A stretch of DNA of 64,000 nt from assembly GCA_030770425.1 (NCBI GenBank), contig JASJFT010000006.1, positions 1 to 64,000 of the forward strand. Reading direction: 5' to 3'. Source of the stretch: Darksidea phi. Its lineage: Eukaryota; Ascomycota; Dothideomycetes; Pleosporales; Lentitheciaceae. Shown here one piece after another: positions 23,896 through 32,457 of this stretch. The number at the start of each line of letters is the position of its first letter. Position 1 is the first letter of the stretch. The position numbers were made by a program, and so were the translations under genes. A model generated the notes under the pieces. The model searched no databases. It was not told the DNA's origin and saw only the letters and a list, made by a program, of their open reading frames with translations.

Positions 23896-24958
23896 ATCGT
23901 TTTGAGTTGAGAGATAACGCGGCAAATGCGATGGACAGTAGCGGGCTCTGATGCCATGAAGTTGGGTGGGAGAGCTGGAAGCAAAATGCGGGGTTCTCGC
24001 TCGGGGCACTGGAGGCCTCCGTCCCCTTCTTCAGCTCTGATGGCCTGGCTCGAGTTGAGCGGCGCCTTAGAAGTCTGGTTGGGCGCCTTCTTAGACCGGT
24101 CTGAATACTACGTCGGGAGTGTACAGTAGAAACTAGAAAAGTTCTTCCAATGAGGATGTGCCACGTTGCCAGGTTCTAGACCCATGCTATAATATTGACC
24201 AATAGTATGTAGAGTGTGAGACGAGGGTATCGACAACAGAAGTGTCTTGCTATCTAAGTACCGCATAATAGTCGTATAGTAGCTACTCTAATCTACTCTA
24301 CCTATTATTTTATAATTCGCGATATCTCTATTTTTTTCTTTTCCAATAACGACTCTATATTGCTATCGCTACTGTAGTGTAGTAGCGGTCAGGTGACGTA
24401 GGGCGGTGGCCGATGAGAGCGTTGAGCAGGCGAGGGGCGGAGAGCAAGCTAAGCGAGGTAGCCGCGGATACGTACAGGGTGTAAATGGGAGCAAGAAGAT
24501 AGATACAAGCTCGGTAAGGAGGAAAAGAAAGAAGCAGCAAGAACCAGGAACCAATAACTAGTAGACTTAAGATAGTGAGTTGTAGCAAGGTAAGATTTAC
24601 TATACGGGCTCATCGCCGAGGGTTTGGGTATCGTGGAACAGGCGAGTGTCAGAGCAATGTTATGATGTTATTATTAGTTGTGAATGAGAGGTGTAAGTCT
24701 GTCGCAAGTAGACTGTAGCGCGGGGGAAGATCGAAGCTAAAGCGTGATTTCTGTGGTTGGCGAGGAAATTGGGGAATGAAATAATGATGAGTTAGTTTGG
24801 AATTCTAGATGGTAGCTTGAGCGGTGATGGAATTACTATAGATTTATCTATGAATATCCTGAAATCACTTCATATGAGGGCTGGAAGTCGGTTAGCCTGT
24901 ACGCTCCATTTTCACAGCATCAACCTCACTCTAACGAAGGCATGTGCTCTCGAGGAGA
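23896..24958. other. NLR promoter and AT-rich relic
   Basis: The first 200 bases upstream of the NLR are likely promoter. About 24225-24360 is AT-rich with many TA words and resembles the RIP-like segment at 20 kb. Short open frames here are compositionally odd and unrecognised. Confidence 0.5.
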
Positions 24959-25577
24959 CTACGATTCAACGTCACAAGCGGGAGGATCGTTCGGGAGGAC
25001 GCCGCTTGCAAACCGAGACTTGATCCTCTCCTGCCATCCGTCCTCGCCACTAACAATATCTGGAAAGACTTCATGGCCGGTCATGATAAAGTAGATTGTA
25101 GACCCAAGGGCAAAGATATCAGTCTTTGAGTTAGCCTCAAACTCATCATCCCGGGGGCAGAAATATCTGCATGGCTCGCCATGCTCTGAGATATAATTGC
25201 CTTGAAAATCCGCCAGCTTAAGATGAAGATCATTGTCGACCAGTATATTTGTTGGCTGAATGTCGCAGTGAATGACACCTATCGAATGTATACGATTCGG
25301 CTAGGTATTTGTAGACTGTCTCGTTCGTCGTACGCTCGAGGTACAACCCGACATCGGTGAGTCCTTTCTGCGCGATAATTCGGCGGTGTTGGCCAACCAA
25401 GATGAGTATCTTGTGTTGGTGCTCAAGACGAATCCTGTCACCGCCCGACTCGAGAGGGTACTTGAGGACAGTCGAACCGTCGACTTCGCCTATGAAGGCG
25501 CTGGTTCCGGTTGCAAAAACACGCTGGACTCCCGATGGGTAGTAGTGGCGATACTCAACTACCTCCTGATCCGACAT
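24959..25577 (-). pseudogene. Broken protein-kinase-like gene
   Basis: Reads on the minus strand as a short fungal protein kinase-like domain. The first frame (from ATG at 25577) gives an N-lobe with a glycine-loop-like GTSAFIGEVDGSTVLKYPLE and a GLYLERTTNETVYKYLAES segment. The catalytic loop then appears one base out of frame, as HCDIQPTNILVDN, followed by LADFQG in place of the DFG motif and FALGSTIYFIMTG. The frame closes at a TAG at 24959, short of the usual C-lobe end. No intron can repair the shift without deleting conserved coding sequence, so a one- or two-base indel is likely. Even if intact, the divergent DFQG would suggest a weak or inactive kinase. A sequencing error is the main alternative. 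Confidence 0.7.
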
Positions 25578-26697
25578 AGCGAGGGACGCTGGGAGAGACT
25601 ACCTATCATCAGTGCCGTGATGCCGAACTCGTTGATCAAGAAGACGGCGTAGAAAAGCCGAATACTCAGGAGCGCGGATATGATGGTATATCCGAGCCGA
25701 ATGCTCCGCCCCGCCTGAACTGCTGCTCCTCTCAATGCGACTGAGTATCCGACAGCCGATTCGCGTCAGAGAAGTATCAAAGGCACTGGGCCATGTGACG
25801 TAAGCTTAGCAGTGCCGAGGTTTGTCCGGCTGCTTCAATTACTGTGCAGAGACCTACCACGGCAACGCCCCCGCTCCGTCAAATACACATCGTCGCTGTC
25901 GCCATCGTTTCCCAACATCCCTTGCAGATGCCCTTCATAGATATGAACATTCGCATCGTTCAGGGCGGCGCACTTATCTCCCTTCATACTACCCCATCGC
26001 ATTGGCATCCCCTTCGCGAGGCACCAACGGTGCGGACACGGACGAGAAGCAACATACCGCTAGGATGATACCCCCCGTCGAAGCGCGTCGCGAGCCAGCA
26101 ACACTAAAGTCTTACCTATCCATCGCATCAACTAGAGCGGCGTCGAATGCGAGCGCACTGATGCTCAACACATTTAGTCCCCTAGGAACTAAGCCAGCAC
26201 CTTCGCATTACCCCTACGAAAACCGAACAGTGCTCAGGGCTAAAGGCGGCGCCGCCACGGAGAGTGAAGGATGCCATGGAGCGGCTACAAGACAGGCTAG
26301 ACAGAGGGTGGATCGAAGAAGACGTAGACTTTGGTTACTAAAAGATTGAGCGACATGCCTGTAATCCTTAAGCCTGGGCGTTGACATGAAGGAACGAGAG
26401 AGACAAGGGGAGGGTCTGCGATCGTCAGAGTGTTGAGTTTAGTAGGAACTAGGATTGCTCGTATGGTGCGTCGCCTGACCGTCTTATCATGATGAAGTCA
26501 AAACAAATAGAGATTGCACAAATGATTCATGTCCTGAACTCCTTAAAGGGGAGGCTGACTGCTTTCGGGTACTTTTACGTGACTCGGCTGGAAGGTGAAC
26601 GAAGCCTCTAGGAAGGCTTTAGTGAGCATTACACCCGTTGCTCTGCACCTAACCGTAAAGATTTGGTAGTTAGAAGATACCTTACTCCGGAGAATAC
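25578..26697. other. Intergenic, unresolved short open frames
   Basis: I see no recognisable gene. A 175-codon frame at 25822-26349 plus has basic, repetitive composition, and shorter frames exist on the minus strand. Several look faintly protein-like but could not be joined into a consistent model. It could hold fragments of degraded genes, as its neighbours do. Confidence 0.4.
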
Positions 26698-28107
26698 TCA
26701 ATCCAGCAGACCAAGGTCGGCACCAGTGGAAGGGTTCTCACCGCTAACGGTCTTGCCATCCTTCTTTGGCGTGAACTCCTCACCGAGACCTAGGCCTAGG
26801 GGATCGTTGTCATCGACTGCCATGCTGTCGTTGGCGGCCCGCTCCTTCTCCTCGACAATAGCTTTCTTGACGGCCTCAATGTCCTCAGAGCTTAGGTCCA
26901 GCTCATGCAGCCGCTCAAAAAACTCGTCCGCGCGAGGAATCCAGTACTTTATCAGCCGCTGGATGCGCCTACGCTCGCAATCACGAGCATACTGGCGCGC
27001 ATTCTCATCCTCGCGGGTTTTTGGGGGAGGAGGCTGGTATATACCGAATGCTGGAACCGAGAAATGTTCAGGCTCGGGATCAGACTGTTCATTATCGTAG
27101 TTCAGCTCGTAGCTCCTCGATGGCACCTGGTCAGGATCGCGGTAGCTGCGGAAAGGTCCGGAGCTAATGGTGCGGCGATCTCGGTTACGAGAGTGAGGAG
27201 ATTGAGACGACAGAGGGTTGCCGCTCGTCTCCAGATTGATCTCGGCCATTCGAGCGCGAGTCGCTTCGGCAGCAAGCTGGGCCTTATCTAGGGTTGGAGC
27301 GCCGGGCTGATGTCGGTTCGGTGCGACTGGACTACTGGACCAGATACCGGTACTACTTTCTTCGTTAACTATAGTCCTCGCAAGGCAGATTAAATTACTG
27401 ACGGTTGCGCTCTAGAGGAGGCTTTCTCTGATACTGAACCGCCTGGTCTCCACTCGCTACCAATCAGACCACTTCGTCTTGACGGGGTGAAACTAGTAGA
27501 TGGTTAGTACAAATTTGCAAGGAAATTGGAAGAAGATTTACATGTTCGAGGCTGGAGCCGAAGGCGATGCCGACATAGCAGTCGAGAAGGTAGTCGAAGG
27601 AGGAGAGGTTAATGACGTCGCAGCGACACTACAAGCGTTCATTAGCACAACTGTGCTAGAAGTAGATCAATGTCGGCCTTACAACTCGGCAGCGTCTCGG
27701 GCTACCTGCCGATCAGCATCGGCCAGAGCGTTACGCATACTATCCAGATCTCCAACACCTCCAGAAGGGCGAGCAAAAATCGGGAAAATAGGTGGAGCAG
27801 TGGTCCGAGGAATGACGGTTTGAGGAGCACCAGGAGCAGTAGGGTTTGAAGACGAGATTGGGTCTTCAGTCAAATCCATCATTTCAATATCTCCGACTGG
27901 AACCGGGCTCTCAGAGGCTTGAGGTCCACTTCCAGCATGGTCGGTGCTAGCTGTGGCCATCTGCCGAGCTGCCCGGGCTAATCCAGTGTCGATTGTTGCG
28001 GTCCCTAACGCTGCAAGGTGCTGATTCTCGGAGTCGGCTAGGAAGTCGCCAAGGGAAGTGGTGCCGGGCGGCGTGTCGCTAGGCTTGTGCGGTCCTGGAG
28101 CCGACAT
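26698..28107 (-). CDS. Orphan four-exon gene, unknown function
   Basis: I do not recognise this protein. Four exons on the minus strand, 28107-27683, 27628-27542, 27492-27403 and 27355-26698, join in frame to 419 residues. The introns (54, 49 and 47 nt) have donors GTAAGG, GTAAAT and GTCAGT. Clear branch points support the first two (GCTAATG, TACTAACC) and a weaker TTAACG the third. The N-terminal half is Pro/Ser/Thr/Ala-rich and probably disordered. The segment from about 190 to 240 contains SRRSGLIGSEWRPGG and TLDKAQLAAEATRARMAEIN. The C-terminal part has a charged helical segment around RRRIQRLIKYWIPRADEFFE and ends acidic. It sits between degraded repeats, so it could be an accessory gene or a repeat-encoded, gag-like protein. 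Confidence 0.65.
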
Positions 28108-28526
28108 GCTGGAGACTATGGGGTTGTAAGTACTACGGTCGGTAGAGGAGAGTAGCTCTTCTCTCTGTAGTCGCGGTATAGGAGTACTTGCCTCGCCTGG
28201 TTATAAAAAAGAGGCGCGAATATATGGTAGTTATAAAGCGGCAGATTTCCAGAACTGTCGAAATGTGAACCATGGTGAAGCATATTCATGTTGGTGGGTG
28301 GATGCTTCCGGTTGAAGTATGAAAGGCCCTCAACAGCATAGCAGTTGCTTGAGAGAAATCAAGAGAAGCAACCGATGAGGGTAGTACGATGAAAAATGCC
28401 TCTACGCGTCGGCTGGAGGACTTCAGCAACTCCCCCTGTTGGTGGATGCTAAGTTGCGCATACTGCTCTTGAACCCTAATCAGCCTCTCGCGTATTACTT
28501 CCATGTACCAAGCTATAACAACTAGG

Positions 28527-28542
28527 ATATATATATATATAT
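28527..28542. repeat. AT dinucleotide microsatellite
   Basis: Eight AT units. It lies about 100 bases before the first copy of the tandem duplication, mirroring the longer AT run before the second copy. Confidence 0.85.
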
Positions 28543-28639
28543 GGAAGCTGGCTGAGGATAAGAGATGGATGTGAATGGGATGCTGGTATCAGCGCAGGCA
28601 ATTTTTATACTGTGGGCGGCAGTGTGGGTGTGCTAACTC

Positions 28640-28866
28640 ATCGCTACTGCTGTTAGAGTCTCCCAACGCTCTACGGCTTGGCAGCACATATCATTGCTCC
28701 TCGCCTGTCAATATTCAAAACATCACCTCGTCGGTATTACTATGTACAGCTCTACAGATGTATTATCATGTATAAGGTGAGGGTATAGCACCTCTACTCT
28801 GTACAAACTCCTACTGTGTTTTATGCAGACCTTCAAAAGAGATTCCCACTATGAAAATCCAACCCA
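28640..28866. repeat. Diverged tandem duplication, copy A
   Basis: Copy A aligns by eye with copy B at 28911-29168. Shared blocks include GTCAATATTC, ATCACCTCGTC, AGCTCTACAG, TTATTATC and GTGTATAA-like words in the same order. Many differences are transitions. The unit is roughly 250 bases plus an AT-rich lead-in. No coding sense is apparent. Confidence 0.7.
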
Positions 28867-28890
28867 ATATATATATATATATATATATAT
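28867..28890. repeat. AT dinucleotide microsatellite between duplicated copies
   Basis: Twelve perfect AT units separate copy A from copy B of the tandem duplication. Confidence 0.9.
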
Positions 28891-28910
28891 GTGTATCAGT
28901 GGTACTGCCT

Positions 28911-29168
28911 CCTCGCTACCACTGTTGCGGCTCTCGACGCTATACCTCAACTCTACAGCTCGGCAGCGCACGTACACGTCATTACTCGTCACCCGTCAAT
29001 ATTCGAAATATCACCTCGTCAGTCGTAAATATCCCTTATGATCGAGAGTACTGTGTAGAGCTCTACAGCTTTATTATCGTGTATAAGATGTGGGTATAAG
29101 GTGTATAAACTACTACTATATTCCGTAGAGGGCCTTAGACAAGAGACTCCTACCATCCAAATCCAAAG
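28911..29168. repeat. Diverged tandem duplication, copy B
   Basis: Second copy of the unit described at 28640-28866, slightly longer and richer in short insertions. Position of the AT run before each copy suggests the microsatellite is part of the duplicated unit. Confidence 0.7.
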
Positions 29169-29275
29169 AAATAAGTATTTTATTCGATATTATAAGCTTC
29201 ATAAAGCGTCACTAGTATAGGAAGTGGCTGTACTTGTCGTTAGCTGATTACAGGTATAATTAAAAGCTTTCCCCT

Positions 29276-29570
29276 CTAATAAATACTTTTATCAATTACT
29301 ACTATCTTATACGTAAAGGACCAGTAAATTAAGACATAAATGTTCCATTCTATACGGAACGATATTGTTCCACTGTGAACCACTAAAAGTGATACTAAAA
29401 GCGATAGGAATAATAGAATAAGATATCTAAGGAGAAGGATGCTAAGAACGATAAGGATAAGAAGGTAGGTAGCCAGCGTGGTTAGAAATCTCGCCCTTGG
29501 TGCTATTGGTGCTCTATCCTGGGTCACATCGAAGTAGACTTTCGTAAGGAGAAACCTGCCATTGCGACCA
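29276..29570 (+). mobile_element. Retrotransposon gag zinc-knuckle relic
   Basis: In the plus strand, about 29499-29558 encodes CYWCSILGHIEVDF, which fits the CX2CX4HX4C zinc knuckle of retroelement gag proteins, except that the last Cys is Phe. A lysine- and aspartate-rich stretch precedes it, as in Copia-type gag, but stop codons interrupt every frame. I read it as a decayed gag fragment. No reverse transcriptase, integrase or LTR is visible. Confidence 0.55.
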
Positions 29571-29582
29571 CGGTGAGTTACT

Positions 29583-30499
29583 CTACCATTTCTCTATTGA
29601 AGGTCGCAGATCGATTTCGAACGTGAAGTTGGTCAGGGGTTGGGTATGGAGCCACCAGTAGTCGTTTGCGATCTAGGGTCGTCAGTCGTTGCCATTGAAT
29701 GGTGATCAAACATGAAAGAGTAGCGACATACCCCATCAGCACTCAACTTCGCCTCTGATCCCAGGTCCTTCAGCCACTCTTTGTTCCTCGGAGTATCAAT
29801 CGCTCCATCAATTATGGCATGACTCACATGCACACCCTGAGGACCAAACTCTTTTGCCAACGATTGACTTAGCGCTCGCAACGCCCATTTTCCCGTTGCA
29901 AAAGACGCCATAAGCGCGTTAGCCTTCACAGATGCCGTCGCACCCGTGAAGATGAGCGACGGGGGATGCTGCGACTTCTGCTCCACGCCTTTGAGGAGGA
30001 GGGGCAGCGTCGCTTGTGAGAAAAGGACACCACCTTTTGCGCTGACATCGAAGGACTTGATGAAGACATCCTCCGGAACTTCTAAGAAGGGCTTACGGAG
30101 AAAGCCACCACTTGCGTTGAAAATCGCTGCCTGTGATTTACATTAGTCATCAAAAGCTTTTATGTCGGCGTATATAAACATACTGCGGCGGCAACATCCG
30201 GCCCGAACTCTTTTTTAATGCTCTCGACGGCGTTTTTGACGCTATCTGAATCGGAGACATCAGTACTGATACCGATCGCCTTTCCTCCACTCGAATTGAT
30301 CTCCTTCGCAAGACTCTCAAAGCTCTCTGGTTTCCGCGCAAGTAACACGACTGGATAAGTAGCGGCGAATTTTCGGGCGACACTCGCTCCTGTACCTATG
30401 GATGTGGGTTATGTCAATGAGCGTCTCGAACTGTAGATGGATCCAAGGATACTTACCAGGCCCGACACCCGCAACGATAGCAATCAGCTTTGAAGTCAT
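29583..30499 (-). CDS. Short-chain dehydrogenase-like protein lacking the catalytic Tyr
   Basis: Rossmann-fold protein of the classical SDR type. Exons on the minus strand are 30499-30457, 30395-30184, 30130-29732 and 29672-29583, giving 247 residues, the usual classical SDR length. The cofactor loop reads AGVGPGTG at residues 10-17, an imperfect match to TGxxxGxG. LLARK begins the second strand, and FNASGG (89-94) takes the place of NNAG. The active-site segment reads SFATGK, so Phe162 replaces the catalytic Tyr while Lys166 is kept. This is the pattern described for the SDR_c10 subgroup (cd05373). Its reaction is unknown, and ordinary SDR catalysis is doubtful. All three introns are 50-61 nt with good consensus. 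It borders the degraded repeats of the accessory island. Confidence 0.88.
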
Positions 30500-31377
30500 T
30501 CTCGAAAGGGGCAAGTGGTGGGGAGTTCTTGTGGGGATGCTTTAATGAAATAGGATATTCGAATGAACCTACAAGAGCTCAGAGAAGAAAGGGTCGATTA
30601 TATATGCAACTATTGATTAGATATCTACAAGTTGTTTACTAAACCTGTGGTGCAATGGTCGGGGTCGGACAGTGCGAAGTGCCGACCTCTAGACTATTTG
30701 TAAGCACGAGTAGGGATATGGAGGCCGCACAAGAACGTCAACATTAAATAACGAATTCTATTGGGTCGAAGTATGTAGCCTTTGGGGTATACGAGTACGA
30801 AGACTGAGTATTAGTCGAAGAAACCTCAGGTCCTCCTCGGGGCGTACAAACCCTACTATTAGCGCTAAAGTGAATACAGATAATTAAAGGCGTGCTCTGA
30901 CCTTCGTTTTAGGTTCACCAAACTCAACAGCTGGGTTTCAAGAAGAATGTATCCCACCATCAAACCGTCCGCTTCATCGACAAGCTCCGACACGGTCTGC
31001 AGGCGAGCATGACAAAAGCCATATGCATTTACTCTTCGCTAGTCGTATAACTCCGGCCAACCATCGAGAAGGGTTGAAGAGTAGATATCCTAGCGTGAAG
31101 GGAATGGGTATGCTCATCGCAGTGCGAGGTCCATATCGTGGGTACAAGTGCAGTCAGGGCGCGTTTGGAATGCACCAGATAATTGATACAAGCCATGTCG
31201 GCGTGTGCATTATTCGAGCTGGATATAACGCCCCTATTTTCCATGCACTGCGCACTTCCGGGGGTGATGAAGAGATGTTATGTATTCCGTCCGCTCGATG
31301 AAAAAGAGGTACAGCCCGCGCCTATTCCCCGGGCATCCCAGCCATGAATTGTCGTCACAGAGAAAGCACGCAACCAT
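30500..31377. other. Intergenic, nothing recognised
   Basis: Contains the SDR promoter and the 3' side of RPL26. It is moderately AT-rich near 30590-30900. The open frame at 31023-31301 plus is unrecognised and probably noncoding. Confidence 0.5.
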
Positions 31378-32040
31378 TTATGCCTCCCTCTTTTTCAAGC
31401 TCGCCTCCCGGCCCTGGCTTATCCTCTCCAGGATGTTCTCGCGGTCCTGCTGCATGTAAGTTTCCGAGTGTAATCTCTGACGCCCTTCATCGGCGTACCT
31501 TGTCGAGCTTGAGCTTGTTGACGACAACTTTTGAGGCGGCGATTGGGATTGGGACGGACTGGCCGTTGCTCTTCTCGCGGACAACTATCGGACTAGTTAG
31601 CGCGTCAATCGGAGAGGCTGACTTTGGGGGTGAGCGAACCGCCGTTGATGTGGAGGACGTATTTCAGGCGGTAGACGGAAGTGACCTTGCCCTCGCGTCC
31701 CTTGAATGTTCCACGCACAATCGTGACCTCGTCCTGGTATCATTCAGTCTCTATCGCAGCGGCAGACGGAGTCATGGAGGCATACGTCCTTTCGCACAGG
31801 AATGCTGCTCGAGTCAGTAACAGTGCTCATCGATTGGAGTTGATGCAATTACCTCCGCACGTTGTGCTTCTCACGGAGCTCCTTGCTGAGCGGCGCCTAT
31901 AGATGTTAGAAACGGCTATCGCGCTCCCGCTGGGGCACACGAACCGACATAACAACGCGGCGAACGCTGCTAGGGGCGCTGAAATGGGCCTTCCGCGACT
32001 TGCGTCGGGAGCACGCGAGGGATTGCTGGACCTTTGTCAT
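31378..32040 (-). CDS. RPL26: 60S ribosomal protein L26 (uL24)
   Basis: Component of the large ribosomal subunit near the peptide exit tunnel. Six exons on the minus strand, 32040-31945, 31896-31853, 31804-31786, 31733-31640, 31584-31499 and 31446-31378, give 135 residues. Five introns in 408 coding bases, one exon only 19 nt long, make this the most intron-dense gene here. Typical family sequence is visible: [17 protein letters not shown] near the start, the KOW motif [18 protein letters not shown], then [11 protein letters not shown] and [15 protein letters not shown]. Every junction keeps the frame, and introns end YAG with branch points such as GCTAACT. It is divergent from the AT-hook gene. 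High-level, growth-linked expression is expected from the family. Confidence 0.95.
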
Positions 32041-32457
32041 TGTGATGGTGTTGACGACGATGATGTTGTGTCTGATCGCTTCCGCAAACTACGAAGTTGT
32101 GTGCGGTCGCAAAATTGAGGCTATCGCTTGTTAGCTGGGCGCTAAGCCCAGCGAGAGTTTAGCGGCTGGGCGTGGAAAATCATTTATCCACTCCGACCGC
32201 GACAACGGGAGCCCGCCGACCGGGGCAACGCGTATCTCAAAATTCACCAGCACTTCGACATGCACGCGTCGTGCGCGCATCGCAGAGGAGCATTCCTAGA
32301 ACATTTGCCCACATTGCACTTTCAAGCAGTAGAGGGCGCGTTCTGCCTGCCGGATCCTTGACTCGAACTTTATCCACCCGATACGATCTTCATGCGCGCT
32401 CTTCAAGAACGCAACACGACATTGAGGGGGGTAGCCGCTCTGTAGGCGACCGACGCA
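32041..32457. promoter_or_regulatory. Divergent promoter of RPL26 and AT-hook gene
   Basis: A 417-bp interval between two start codons. It holds a perfect inverted repeat, GCTGGGC-GCTAA-GCCCAGC, at 32134-32152, and a further GGCTGGGCG about 10 bases on. It could be a protein-binding palindrome or a hairpin in an RPL26 leader. I cannot match it to a named factor. Confidence 0.55.

Larger units (their letters stand above)
28108..29582. other. Repeat-rich interval between orphan gene and SDR
   Basis: Contains two AT microsatellites, a diverged tandem duplication and a retroelement zinc-knuckle relic, each listed separately. A 72-codon minus-strand frame at 28286-28504 has no recognised match. 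No functional gene is supported. Confidence 0.6.

Noticed and set aside
24959..25577. Intron that would repair the kinase frame
   Set aside because: Every candidate donor/acceptor pair removes conserved coding sequence or gives the wrong phase.
25822..26349. 175-codon frame in the accessory island
   Set aside because: Basic, repetitive and unsupported by introns or homology that I can see.
28286..28504. 72-codon minus frame upstream of the orphan gene
   Set aside because: In AT-rich repeat DNA, no recognised motif, and no splice joins it to a neighbour.
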